In this document: piece after piece, positions 29,424 to 37,642 of the stretch
How positions within the stretch are numbered: the stretch's first letter is position 1
Layout: every line of letters starts with the position of its first letter
IMG/VR virus record: IMGVR_UViG_3300024059_000014
Span: 1-37,642 of that record
Reading direction: 5' to 3' (one strand)
Length of the DNA stretch: 37,642 nt
From: a virus
The notes under the pieces: model-generated
The model's input: the letters and a program-made list of their open reading frames with translations, nothing else
The model's database searches: none
What the model was told of the DNA's origin: nothing
Translations under genes and position numbers: made by a program

Positions 29424-31339
29424 TGGCGACCACGATTAAACTAAAGAATGGCTCAGGTGCGCCTCTAGCGGGAGATCTTGTTCAAGGTGAACCCGCATTT
29501 GACTTAACTAACAAACGTCTTTACACAGAAGACTCAGGCGGTTCTGTAATTGAGGTTGGGACAAACCCCACTAGCTTGACTACGGGTACGTTTACCTCCA
29601 CAGGCATCGACGATAACGCTACAAGCACTGCGATTACGATTGATTCTAGTGAGAACGTAGGTATTGGTACTGCGAGTCCTAACGAAAAATTAAATGTAAG
29701 TGGAAATGTTCGCGTCACAAGCGGTTTTGTGTCGTTCTCTGGCTCAATATCTACACCATCTGAGGCGGCGGCTTTATATAGACCGGTTGATAATACATTA
29801 GCTATTAGCACCGCTAACACAGAGCGTATGCGTATTAGTAGCTCCGGCCACGTAGGTATTGGCACTACGAGTCCTGACGAGTCTTTAGTCGTTGATGGCG
29901 GGGTAAAGATAAGAGGTACTAATAAGTTAAGTTTTACCAATACATCAGACCAAACATACATTACTGCCGCCTCAAGTAACGTATTAGCGTTTGGAACCGA
30001 TAGCACAGAACGTATGCGTATTGATAGCTCTGGTAACGTGGGTATTGGTACTACTAGTCCCCTACGAAATCTTCAGATTGGTAATCATTCTGGCGCACAA
30101 CAAGCCTTGTCTATTCAGGCATCTACTACGGGTAGAAGCGACATATTTTTAGGTGATGGCACGGGTTCTGGTGAGTATGCAGGATTAGTTAGATACGACC
30201 ACGCTAGTGACTTTATGGCGTTTTGGACAGACTCATCAGAAAGTATGCGTATAGATAGCTCTGGTAACGTAATGATAGGAGCTACAAGCACCACCAAAAA
30301 CTTACTAGTAGAAAACCCATCTACGGCTTCAGGTGAAAATGTATCTTTTAGGCTAAAAACAAATGGGACAGGTTCAGACGCTGATGCTATTTTTGAAATG
30401 ATTGCGAGCACAACTGGAGAGTGCCTTATTAACTTTGGCGATAGTAACGACGCCAACGTTGGGAACATACGTTACGATCACAATATTAACGCAATGCGTT
30501 TTATTACTAATACAAACGAAACTGTTCGTATTGATAGCTCTGGTAACGTAGGTATTGGTACTGAAAGTCCAGAAACCCGTCTTCATATAGAGGGTAGCGC
30601 CGCACCATCAATTATTACATTAGGTAGATCGGGAAACAACACCACAGGAAATGTGCTAGGTGCTTTGCAATTTAAAAACGAAGATGGCTCAAACGACGGG
30701 CCAAATATGGTGGCTAATATCCAAGCTGTTGTTCCAAACGCAAACGGCTCTGGCGGTTATTTAAAATTTGGAACGCATGATGGATCAGAAACAGGTGGTG
30801 AAGGATCTAGCCCTGTAGATCGCATGATTATTGACCAAGATGGTAACGTGTTGGTCGGTACGACTGTAACAAGCATAAATACTACTAATTTTGGTACAAG
30901 AATTTCGTCAGCCGTTCCCGGTTATTTAGCTTCTTACCGTGATGTTGATGGCTCAGGCGTAGCGGTTCTTTTTGGTGGCAGCGTTGGACAAGTTTATGTT
31001 CGCGGCGACGGTGACTTAGAAAACACAAACAACAATTACGGCGCTATTTCAGATGAACGCCTCAAGTCAGACATTGTAGATGCTTCATCACAGATTAATG
31101 ACATTATGGCTGTGCAAGTCAGAAGCTACACGCTTAACGAAACAGGCGCTACGCACATTGGGGTCGTTGCTCAAGAGCTTGAAGCCTCTGGAATGTCTGG
31201 ACTTGTTAAGACTGACGATGAAGGCATGAAGTCCGTCAAGTACAGCATCCTGTACATGAAGGCTATCAAAGCCCTGCAAGAAGCAGTAACAAGAATTGAA
31301 ACACTTGAAGCCGAAGTAGCGGCACTCAAAGGAGAATAA
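29423..31339 (+). CDS. Tail fibre/spike with C-terminal S74 intramolecular chaperone, 638 aa
   Basis: Host-recognition fibre. The N-terminus (MATTIKLKNGSGAPLAG) is an attachment domain type common in phage fibres. Residues about 70-450 have at least five repeats of the form IDSSGNVGIGTTSP, often preceded by TERMRI, spaced roughly 40-65 residues, a trimeric beta rod pattern. The C-terminal 96 residues are a peptidase S74 chaperone: SDERLKSDI with the likely cleavage Ser at about 543, HIGVVAQELE, and a terminal coiled coil (ALQEAVTRIETLEAEVAALK). The chaperone is normally cut off after folding the trimer. Confidence 0.9.
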   Translation: MATTIKLKNGSGAPLAGDLVQGEPAFDLTNKRLYTEDSGGSVIEVGTNPTSLTTGTFTSTGIDDNATSTAITIDSSENVGIGTASPNEKLNVSGNVRVTSGFVSFSGSISTPSEAAALYRPVDNTLAISTANTERMRISSSGHVGIGTTSPDESLVVDGGVKIRGTNKLSFTNTSDQTYITAASSNVLAFGTDSTERMRIDSSGNVGIGTTSPLRNLQIGNHSGAQQALSIQASTTGRSDIFLGDGTGSGEYAGLVRYDHASDFMAFWTDSSESMRIDSSGNVMIGATSTTKNLLVENPSTASGENVSFRLKTNGTGSDADAIFEMIASTTGECLINFGDSNDANVGNIRYDHNINAMRFITNTNETVRIDSSGNVGIGTESPETRLHIEGSAAPSIITLGRSGNNTTGNVLGALQFKNEDGSNDGPNMVANIQAVVPNANGSGGYLKFGTHDGSETGGEGSSPVDRMIIDQDGNVLVGTTVTSINTTNFGTRISSAVPGYLASYRDVDGSGVAVLFGGSVGQVYVRGDGDLENTNNNYGAISDERLKSDIVDASSQINDIMAVQVRSYTLNETGATHIGVVAQELEASGMSGLVKTDDEGMKSVKYSILYMKAIKALQEAVTRIETLEAEVAALKGE

Positions 31340-31342
31340 ACA

Positions 31343-31654
31343 ATGGCACACACATGGACTGTATCCGCAATGGACTACACCGTGTCACAAGACGGACACA
31401 CCAACGTAGTCAACACCGTACACTGGCGTTGCTCAAAGACTGACGGAGATAACTCTGGCTCATCCTACGGCACTGTAGGTCTTGAGGCTCCGGGTGAGTC
31501 GTTTGTTGCATGGGGCGATATTACCGAAGACACGGCTGTTGGCTGGGCTAAGGCGGCTTTGGGTGACGATGGAGTAGCCGCTGTTGAGGCCGCTATTGAC
31601 GCACAGATTGCTGAAAAGGCTAATCCTACGTCTGGCACTGGTGTTTCTTGGTAA
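31343..31654 (+). CDS. Small conserved-type structural protein, 103 aa
   Basis: ATG with AGGAG about eight bases upstream. Starts MAHTWTVSAMDYTVSQDGHT; beta-rich half (VVNTVHWRCSKTDGDNSGSS) then a helical C-terminal half (EAAIDAQIAEKANPTSG) ending GVSW. I recall this type (DUF7936-like; name from memory) beside fibre genes in many cyanophages and marine podoviruses. Role unknown; probably virion or fibre-associated. Confidence 0.7.
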   Translation: MAHTWTVSAMDYTVSQDGHTNVVNTVHWRCSKTDGDNSGSSYGTVGLEAPGESFVAWGDITEDTAVGWAKAALGDDGVAAVEAAIDAQIAEKANPTSGTGVSW

Positions 31655-31662
31655 GCTAATGA

Positions 31663-32130
31663 ATGGATCCTCTTTCTTTAATTGCTATGGCGTCTACAAC
31701 TTTCAAAGGTGTACAGACGCTAGTAAACAGAGGTGCTGAGATTGAGCACGTTGCTCAGAAGTTAGGGCAGTGGTACAGCTTTGCATCTGACATAAAACAA
31801 GCAGAAAAAGAAGCTGAAAATCCCGGTGTATTTAAAAAGTTATTTGACGGTAACACCGTAGAGCAACAAGCACTCAACAGCGTCATAGCTAAGAAAAAGC
31901 TAGAGGAGCAAGAGAAACAGATACGAGAACTCATTGTGTGGTCTTACGGTGTCGAGACTTATCAAGAGATGATAATGCTGAGGCGTAAGATTAAAGCACA
32001 AAGAGAAGAAGTTATCTACAAGCAACGCAAGAGACAACGTATGCTACTAGACACTTTTCTTGTATCTATAGCCGCTGTCGTAACAGCCAGTATTATTTAC
32101 GGCACGACAGTAATTATCAAAGGTGCATAA
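31663..32130 (+). CDS. Helical protein with C-terminal membrane anchor, 155 aa
   Basis: ATG at 31663 (MDPLSLIAMASTTFKGVQ), chosen over an ATG four bases earlier in another frame. Residues 1-20 are mildly hydrophobic; 35-125 form a charged helical stalk (KKKLEEQEKQIRELIVWSYG, RRKIKAQREEVIYKQRKRQR); 128-152 form a transmembrane helix (LLDTFLVSIAAVVTASIIYG). It is followed two bases later by the holin candidate. A lysis role (spanin-like or holin regulator) is inferred from topology and position only. Confidence 0.6.
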   Translation: MDPLSLIAMASTTFKGVQTLVNRGAEIEHVAQKLGQWYSFASDIKQAEKEAENPGVFKKLFDGNTVEQQALNSVIAKKKLEEQEKQIRELIVWSYGVETYQEMIMLRRKIKAQREEVIYKQRKRQRMLLDTFLVSIAAVVTASIIYGTTVIIKGA

Positions 32131-32132
32131 GG

Positions 32133-32306
32133 ATGGCAGATCAAGGTATGAAAGAGGTAATGGATACAGTTTCTGTAGCAACTGGTGTTGGTGCCTTGGC
32201 TGGCGTATTGCCTTCCTTAGCTGCGTTGTTGACACTCGTGTGGACAGCTATACGCATCTGGGAAACAGACACGGTGCAAGGCTGGCGTAACAGAGGTAAG
32301 TCGTAA
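32133..32306 (+). CDS. Probable holin, 57 aa
   Basis: ATG at 32133, two bases after the previous TAA, with AAGG overlapping the spacer; the TAA at 32304-32306 abuts the next GTG. Small protein with a hydrophobic region at about 13-42 (TVSVATGVGALAGVLPSLAA followed by LLTLVWTAIRI) and a charged end WETDTVQGWRNRGKS. One or two membrane helices are possible, class II or III type. I recall similar WTAIRIWETDTV-type proteins annotated as holin in marine podoviruses. It would release the cytosolic M15 endolysin. Confidence 0.68.
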   Translation: MADQGMKEVMDTVSVATGVGALAGVLPSLAALLTLVWTAIRIWETDTVQGWRNRGKS

Positions 32307-32684
32307 GTGTGGCAAGCCCTCATTAGTCCTATTGCTGGACTCGCTAAGACTTGGATGAGCAATCGTCACGAGCAGTCACAAGCTAAACACGTAGCTAAGA
32401 TGCAAGTAATACAGAACACAGCATCTTGGGAACAGCACATGGCACAGGCTAGTGCATCCTCGTGGAAAGACGAGTGGTTCACAGTAGTCCTGAGTGCGCC
32501 TGTAATAGCTATTATGTGGGGCGTAGGTATGAACGATCTTGATATCATTGGTCGCGTAGGTGTGGCCTTTGCAGAACTAGGGAAGCTACCTGAGTGGTAT
32601 CAATATCTTTTGTACGTTGCAGTCACAGCCAGCTTTGGCATACGTGGTGCTGACAAGCTGATGCAACTTAAGGGTGGTAAGTAA
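32307..32684 (+). CDS. Two-helix membrane protein of the lysis/tail block, 125 aa
   Basis: GTG at 32307 directly follows the holin stop. The N-terminal half is amphipathic (MWQALISPIAGLAKTWMSNR, then EQSQAKHVAKMQVIQ). Two membrane segments: about 62-80 (FTVVLSAPVIAIMWGVGM) and about 98-115 (YQYLLYVAVTASFGIRG). I recall similar proteins with SWKDE before the first helix in marine phages, without a function. Tight linkage to the holin candidate suggests a lysis accessory or a second holin component. Confidence 0.65.
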   Translation: MWQALISPIAGLAKTWMSNRHEQSQAKHVAKMQVIQNTASWEQHMAQASASSWKDEWFTVVLSAPVIAIMWGVGMNDLDIIGRVGVAFAELGKLPEWYQYLLYVAVTASFGIRGADKLMQLKGGK

Positions 32685-32687
32685 GTT

Positions 32688-35501
32688 ATGGATGAAACAG
32701 TACAAGGGATACCCATAAAAGACTGGCTCTGTACCACGCTTGGTGGAAAGTACTGTAATGATGAGAGTCCCGTCCCGGTCTTTTCTACGTCTGGTCCTAC
32801 AGGCGTTCGTGCAGTTTTACCACCATCACAAGCACCCGAAGGATCTGTATCTCCGGGACAACTAAAGGCGCTTCAAGAGTGGCAAAGACTCCTAGACGCC
32901 TATGGTCGCGGCGAAGCATCTTTATTAGAGCTTAGAGACTTTGACCCTGCCCCTTTATCTGGTATTGAAGGCTGGTCAGATTACTACAACGACTTTATTA
33001 CAAAAGAGTCTGTCTTAGACGAAAACATAACTGACGAAAAAATACGAGCAATTTTAAAAAGCAACGGATACTCAGATGAAGCTATAGATGAGATTCTAGC
33101 GGCTAGGGTAGACAACGACAACTTTTCTGGTAACAACGTGTTATCCAATGCTCTCTGTGAAGCAGGATACAGCAACTGTAGTGACTGGGGTGTTAACCCT
33201 AAGAAAGAAAATGGAACTGAGTGTGTTAACGACGACGGACCCGGAACTTACTCTAATGGAGAGTGTGTTACAACCACAACAGAAAACACAACATGCTGGG
33301 AAACTATTGATGGTACTAGAGTAGAAGGCAAAAGAGACGCTGATGGTGGGTGTGTCCCTCTAGTAGATCCTAATGCACCAGACTGCACAGTTATTACTCA
33401 GGAAAACGCAGAAGAGTGTGGAACAGATTTAGACAACTTAGTTGAATGTACTGATAATCTAGTTACTTTTGATGATGGAGACGGAAACACAGTAGAACGC
33501 CCTGTTTACGCAAGATCACAAGAAGACTGCAATAATAATACTAACACGCTGTTTAACTGTGGTGGAGGAATTTTTGCTAACAGTAGAGATGAGTGTCCTG
33601 ACGTTGGCGGTGTTACAGACTGTAATCTGGAAGAAAACAAAGATAAACCAGAGTGTCAAGATTTTTGTAGCGATCCAGCCAACGCTAATGCACCAGAGTG
33701 CATAGATAAGTCTTTCCAAGACTACGTGGATGAAGTAGGCGAGGGTATTGCTAACACTGCTAAGGGTATCTACGACGACTTTAAAAACGTAATTACAGAC
33801 TGCGTTGGGGACCCCATAGAATGTATTAAGAAAATTGGTAACAAAATTCTAGACGCAGGTATTCCTGAGAAGTGTCAAGACTTAGAAGGCTGTGACACGG
33901 CAGACCCAGATAAAGGCACGTACTGCTGGAAAGACTGTGTAAACTTTAGTGTTTTAGCAGGTATACCCGGTTTACCACCTCTTCCGGGCATGGGTGAAAT
34001 TGATGTAGGCACCTACCGAGACTTTGAGGACTTTCTCAAGGGCATCGGAAAAGACATCGGTGATTTTACAGAAGACCCGGCGGGAACACTAGAGGATTGG
34101 AAAGACGCCATCATTAAAAAGGTTAAAGAGGTTTTTGGTGATGCGACTGATACTAAAGCTAGTGACATTATTGATTGGCTCAAAGGAATCTTTGGTGTTT
34201 ATACTGCTACTTGGGTTTGGGGAGAACTAGAAGAAGAAATAACAAACCTAATTCCTGTTACGACTATTGATGACGACCCAGACCTGTTTGACGAAACTAA
34301 GTGTGTAGAAGAAGACTACTTTAACGAGAATACAGAATCCTGTCTAGTCGCTGGGTACGTAAACTGTGATGGAGGTGAAAACTCAAGTCTTCAAGAAACA
34401 ACAGGCGGTATAATTCAAGGAACACTTGACGATTGTCCTGTAATACAAGACCCACGGTGTAACGGCATAGGAACATATAATGAGGAGACCCTGAAGTGTG
34501 ACTGTCCTCCGGGGTACGAAAACGACACAGAAGACGAATCTGGAGACTGCGGTGATCAGGTTGACCCGCCAATAGACCCTTGTGACGAAGACCCAGAAAG
34601 TGAGTTGTGTCCGGGTAGTGAAGCCTTCTGTGAGAAGGAAGAAAACCAAGGACACGAACTATGTAAATCAGACGTAGGCTGTAAGGCTAACGATGGAATA
34701 ACGCCTAGTGGGGCTATACCGGATCTGTGCGAAAAGTGTCCTGAAGGTCAAGACTTTAATGACGCGGGTGTATGTGTTAGTAAGGGAGGACCGGGCGGTA
34801 TAACGTGTGAAGACGATTATCCAGCAGAAGGCGCTTTAACTTTTGCTCTTCAAGAGCAACAAAGATGGTGGAAAGCTAACTGTGACGATGGAACCGGCGG
34901 TACTGATGGTGGTGGTGGTGATCCTTTAGAGTGTTCAGAGATAACAGACGAAAACGCAGATAGGTGTGGAAAAAAGAAGTGTCCTGATGGTACTTTTGTA
35001 GACAAAGAAGCAGCTTGTGGCTCAACAAACCCGTGTGACGACCCAGTATACGCCTCAGAGAATGAAGACGAGTGCGGCACTAGCGGTGGTGGCTTTGTTG
35101 TAGACTGTAACGAACCAAGACCTATAGGAACAGTTACTTTTGAATTGGTAGAACAACAACGAGCGTGGGATTTAAAGTGTGGTGGAGGTACTGAGGTTTG
35201 TGACAACGGCGCTACAGTTGAAAGCGGGTGTGAAACTTGTGAAGATGGTACACCAGTAGACAGCTACGAAGACGGGAAATGCCCACCACCTGTTAAGCCT
35301 CCTGTTACGCCTGTTGATCCTCCTGATACTACATCCGGTGGCGGTGGCGGTGGCGGTGGCGGTGGCGGTGGCTTTACCGCAGAAGCACCAGAAATTTCTA
35401 TGGGAATAGAAGGTGATCCTGCGCTTTTAGCAGGTAGACAGTTTCCTATTACAGACTACTTAGCAGGACTCTTTACTGGCACTGGAGGCGGTAGAGCATG
35501 A
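32688..35501 (+). CDS. Giant cysteine-rich acidic protein with poly-glycine linker, 937 aa
   Basis: ATG three bases after the previous stop; stop overlaps the tail tube A start (ATGA). By my count about 54 Cys (5-6%), mostly in short acidic Asp/Asn/Gly-rich modules such as DNAPDC, ENAEECG, CPPGYEND, which look like disulfide-stabilised extracellular modules. Residues about 340-520 are a cysteine-poor helical/hydrophobic section (FQDYVDEVGEGIANTAKGIY; GIFGVYTATWVWG). Two repeat segments (TFALQEQQRWWKANC and TFELVEQQRAWDLKC) occur near 720 and 810. A run of 12 Gly precedes the C-terminal segment ISMGIEGDPALLAGRQFPIT. No signal peptide. A tail adsorption or host-surface-binding protein is likely by position; no homologue recognised with function. 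Confidence 0.7.
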   Translation: MDETVQGIPIKDWLCTTLGGKYCNDESPVPVFSTSGPTGVRAVLPPSQAPEGSVSPGQLKALQEWQRLLDAYGRGEASLLELRDFDPAPLSGIEGWSDYYNDFITKESVLDENITDEKIRAILKSNGYSDEAIDEILAARVDNDNFSGNNVLSNALCEAGYSNCSDWGVNPKKENGTECVNDDGPGTYSNGECVTTTTENTTCWETIDGTRVEGKRDADGGCVPLVDPNAPDCTVITQENAEECGTDLDNLVECTDNLVTFDDGDGNTVERPVYARSQEDCNNNTNTLFNCGGGIFANSRDECPDVGGVTDCNLEENKDKPECQDFCSDPANANAPECIDKSFQDYVDEVGEGIANTAKGIYDDFKNVITDCVGDPIECIKKIGNKILDAGIPEKCQDLEGCDTADPDKGTYCWKDCVNFSVLAGIPGLPPLPGMGEIDVGTYRDFEDFLKGIGKDIGDFTEDPAGTLEDWKDAIIKKVKEVFGDATDTKASDIIDWLKGIFGVYTATWVWGELEEEITNLIPVTTIDDDPDLFDETKCVEEDYFNENTESCLVAGYVNCDGGENSSLQETTGGIIQGTLDDCPVIQDPRCNGIGTYNEETLKCDCPPGYENDTEDESGDCGDQVDPPIDPCDEDPESELCPGSEAFCEKEENQGHELCKSDVGCKANDGITPSGAIPDLCEKCPEGQDFNDAGVCVSKGGPGGITCEDDYPAEGALTFALQEQQRWWKANCDDGTGGTDGGGGDPLECSEITDENADRCGKKKCPDGTFVDKEAACGSTNPCDDPVYASENEDECGTSGGGFVVDCNEPRPIGTVTFELVEQQRAWDLKCGGGTEVCDNGATVESGCETCEDGTPVDSYEDGKCPPPVKPPVTPVDPPDTTSGGGGGGGGGGGGFTAEAPEISMGIEGDPALLAGRQFPITDYLAGLFTGTGGGRA
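35337..35372 (+). repeat. (GGTGGC)6 microsatellite encoding poly-Gly
   Basis: Six perfect copies of a six-base unit encode 12 glycines in the cysteine-rich protein. In-frame length change would lengthen or shorten the linker by two residues per unit without frameshift. Confidence 0.95.
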
Positions 35502-36145
35502 CATATTTAAACTTAGTAAACAACGTGCTACGCCGGTTGCGTGAAGACGAGGTATCTAGTGTCAATGACAACACCTACAGCAAAATGGTGGGTGACTTTG
35601 TAAATGACTCTAAGAAGATGGTAGAGGATGCTTGGGATTGGTCAGCACTCAGGACTACCCTTACGGTAACTACGTCTGCTGATATTTTTAACTACGTACT
35701 CACTGGGTCACAAAATAAAATTAAGGTACTAGACGTAATTAACGACACCTCAAACATCTTTATGCAGTACAACACTCAACACTGGTTTAACGATAAGTAC
35801 TTGAACCAATCACCACCCAGCGGCTCACCTGAGTACTACACGTACAACGGCGTTGATGCTAGTGGTGACACTCAAGTAGACATTTACCCTAAGCCTGATG
35901 GTGTGTACAGCTTGAGATTTAACTGTATTCTCAGGAACGCTGAGTTAAGTGCTGACACAGACCAGTTAGTTATACCTAGTCAACCTGTGATACACATGGC
36001 GATAGCTCTGTTGGCTCGTGAACGTGGCGAGACAGGCGGTACATCAGCACCTGAGTACTTTGGTATTGCTGATAAGTTTTTGTCTGACGCGATTGCTCTG
36101 GACGCACAGAAGCACCCTGAAGAAACCATTTGGTACACTCCGTAG
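35498..36145 (+). CDS. Tail tubular protein A / adaptor (T7 gp11-like), 215 aa
   Basis: Ring that joins portal to tail nozzle. Starts MTYLNLVNNVLRRLREDEVS, typical of gp11-type adaptors, followed by a helical region (SKMVGDFVNDSKKMVEDAWDW), a beta section with YNTQHWFNDKYLN and VDIYPKPDGVYSLRF, and a terminal helical part (PVIHMAIALLARERGETGG). Length and order are as in T7 gp11 (196). Overlaps the previous stop by four bases; the nozzle gene follows after 11 bases. Confidence 0.88.
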   Translation: MTYLNLVNNVLRRLREDEVSSVNDNTYSKMVGDFVNDSKKMVEDAWDWSALRTTLTVTTSADIFNYVLTGSQNKIKVLDVINDTSNIFMQYNTQHWFNDKYLNQSPPSGSPEYYTYNGVDASGDTQVDIYPKPDGVYSLRFNCILRNAELSADTDQLVIPSQPVIHMAIALLARERGETGGTSAPEYFGIADKFLSDAIALDAQKHPEETIWYTP

Positions 36146-36156
36146 GAGCCTGACGT

Positions 36157-37642
36157 ATGGCACAGCCACTACAAAGCATCAACTTAGTTGCTCCTGCGTT
36201 TAAAGGAGTTAACACAGAAGACTCTCCTATAGCACAGGATCCTTCTTACGCTGACGTTGCTGACAACGCTGTGATTGACAAGCGTGGGCGTATTGCTGCA
36301 CGTAAGGGTATCGACGTAATTACTACTGACAAGACAGAGTTAGGTACTGACTACGTACACAAGGTCCATTATTTTTATGATGATGCGGGTAACGAAGTAG
36401 TATTTACTGCTGGTAACAACAAGATTATGACAGGGACAACTACGTTAACTGACGTAACTCCCGGCTCATACACTATTACAACTAACAATTGGAAGATTGT
36501 AAACTTTAACGACAAGGCTTACTTTTTCCAACGTGGTTACGATCCTTTGGTGTACGACAACGCTACGGGATTACGTACGTTTACTGTGGCTAACGGCGGT
36601 GCTACTGACGCAACCTTGAAGTGTCACGAGGCTTTGGCAGCTTACGGACGCCTGTGGGTTGTGGATAACGCAACAGACACACAAACAATTTACTGGTCTG
36701 ATCTTTTAATTGGAGCAGACTTTACTGGTGGTTCCAGTGGTTCTATAGATGTATCTAAGGCTTGGCCTGATGGATACGACGAGGTTAGGGCGTTAGCAGC
36801 ACACAACAACACTCTTATTATCTTTGGCAAGCACAGCATACTTGTGTACGGAGGTGCCTCTAGTCCAGCTAGTATGGCTCTGGTTGACACAGTAGCTGGC
36901 GTTGGGTGCATCTGTAGAAACTCTGTCCAGCACATTGGCACAGATGTTTTGTTTATGTCTAACACAGGACTCAGGAGCTTAGGCCGTACTATACAAGAGA
37001 AGTCACTACCTATATCTGACTTGAGCCTGAACGTAAAGACTGAGATTATTAGTTTGATTAACAACAGGACGTTACCTACGGCGTCTGTGTACAGTCCTGA
37101 AAATTCTTTTTACATTATTATGTTTCCAGATCAACTTACAGCGTACTGCTTTGATCTTAAAGGTAGACTTGAGAACGGAGCGTACAGAGTTACACGGTGG
37201 ACTTCTATTCCACACAAGTCATTTGAAGTTACAACTGATGGTACGTTGTACATAGGAACGTCTGATGGACTAGGGACGTACTCAAGTTACTCTGACAACA
37301 CAACAGCATATCGTTTTAGGTACTACAGTCCGGGTCTGACGTTTGGTGATCCTGCTAAAACAAAGTTGCTAAAGAAACTCAGGCCAACTCTGGTTGGTGC
37401 TGCTGGTGCAACAGTGTTTATGAAGTGGGCTTATGATCTAGCTACGGACTTTAAAACTTACGAGTTTACTGTAGGCAACCAAGTACCTGCGTACTTTGGT
37501 GTTGATGAGTTTGCTATCGGTGAGTTTACTGGTGGTGAGCTTACGACTAGAAACGCTGTTCAAGCAACAGGTAACGGAAGTATTATTACGATAGGACTAG
37601 AAGCTGACATTAACGGGTCTGCTTTATCCCTCCAAGAAATTA
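36157..37642 (+). CDS. Tail nozzle (tail tubular protein B-like) protein, 3' end continues at 678-709
   Basis: ATG at 36157 with TAGGAG 10-11 bases upstream; open to the window end. Joined to bases 678-709 it gives 505 aa. Starts MAQPLQSINLVAPAFKGVNT; the rest is a beta-rich, propeller-like protein with repeated aromatic strands (NWKIVNFNDKAYFFQRGYDP, LAAYGRLWVVDNATD, NNTLIIFGKHSILVYGG). T7 gp12 is longer (794), so this is a short nozzle closer in size to P22 gp10. Position after tail tube A supports the call. The C-terminal half exists in a second allele at 1-677. Confidence 0.85.
   Translation, partial: MAQPLQSINLVAPAFKGVNTEDSPIAQDPSYADVADNAVIDKRGRIAARKGIDVITTDKTELGTDYVHKVHYFYDDAGNEVVFTAGNNKIMTGTTTLTDVTPGSYTITTNNWKIVNFNDKAYFFQRGYDPLVYDNATGLRTFTVANGGATDATLKCHEALAAYGRLWVVDNATDTQTIYWSDLLIGADFTGGSSGSIDVSKAWPDGYDEVRALAAHNNTLIIFGKHSILVYGGASSPASMALVDTVAGVGCICRNSVQHIGTDVLFMSNTGLRSLGRTIQEKSLPISDLSLNVKTEIISLINNRTLPTASVYSPENSFYIIMFPDQLTAYCFDLKGRLENGAYRVTRWTSIPHKSFEVTTDGTLYIGTSDGLGTYSSYSDNTTAYRFRYYSPGLTFGDPAKTKLLKKLRPTLVGAAGATVFMKWAYDLATDFKTYEFTVGNQVPAYFGVDEFAIGEFTGGELTTRNAVQATGNGSIITIGLEADINGSALSLQEI
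36966..37642. repeat. Terminal near-repeat, right copy (matches 1-677)
   Basis: See left copy: same length, offset 36965, about 88% identical overall and exactly identical over the last 127 bases (37516-37642 against 551-677). The mismatch just before the identical run is at 37514-37515 (ct against ga). Confidence 0.9.

Noticed and set aside
36966-37642. True tandem duplication of the tail nozzle gene
   Set aside because: The left copy has no 5' half and begins at the window edge, and the identical run of exactly 127 bases favours assembly closure over variant sequences.
1-37642. tRNA genes, integrase, repressor or attachment site
   Set aside because: Looked for T-loop GTTCGA-type signatures and integrase/repressor-like products on both strands and found none I could support.

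Overview
The window is essentially one complete genome of a virulent-type, short-tailed (podovirus-like) double-stranded DNA phage. It is probably aquatic, because many of its small conserved proteins are of the sort I recall from marine cyanophage and roseophage-like podoviruses. The host cannot be named from sequence. There is no ribosomal RNA, tRNA, CRISPR array, integrase, repressor or phage RNA polymerase that I can see. Transcription therefore probably depends on host sigma-70 polymerase, which fits two perfect-looking sigma-70 promoters.

Layout. A control region (about 19.29-20.00 kb) separates two divergent gene blocks. Leftward (minus strand, 19.29 down to 7.44 kb) lies a compact early/replication block. 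It begins with small unknown and membrane microproteins and a Gp88-like protein, continues with single-strand binding protein, primase-helicase, T7-like family A DNA polymerase, a GIY-YIG-type nuclease, a Cas4/RecB-like exonuclease, a T7 endonuclease I-like resolvase and a DUF3310 protein, and ends with a monomeric class II (B12-dependent) ribonucleotide reductase. Nearly every junction is a 1-4 base stop/start overlap, so translation is probably coupled. Rightward (plus strand) lies the late block: probable small terminase, M15 endolysin, glutaredoxin, exported protein, large terminase, portal, tiny basic proteins, a second promoter, scaffold, major capsid, terminator, fibre proteins with an S74 chaperone, holin and other membrane genes, a giant cysteine-rich protein, tail tube A and tail nozzle. 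The block then runs through the window ends to a fibre-like 77 aa protein and four large internal/ejection-type proteins, and meets the replication block convergently near 7.45 kb.

Ends. Bases 1-677 align without gaps to 36966-37642, at about 88% identity by my count. The last 127 bases are exactly identical to 551-677. The simplest reading is a circularly closing genome of 36965 bp (678-37642), with bases 1-550 being a second, co-occurring allele of the tail nozzle gene. The complete nozzle gene is obtained by joining 36157-37642 to 678-709.

Points of most interest: a 50-bp exact duplicated promoter; a 92-bp imperfect dyad with nested TTGGCA/TGCCAA arms on one common centre in the divergent control region; a leader hairpin; the cluster of tiny membrane proteins in the early block; a three-gene staggered overlap at the end of the portal gene; a 937 aa protein with about 54 cysteines; and a glutaredoxin coupled to a secreted cysteine protein carrying a DxDxDG motif. 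Function statements rest on motif recognition by eye. No database search was run.
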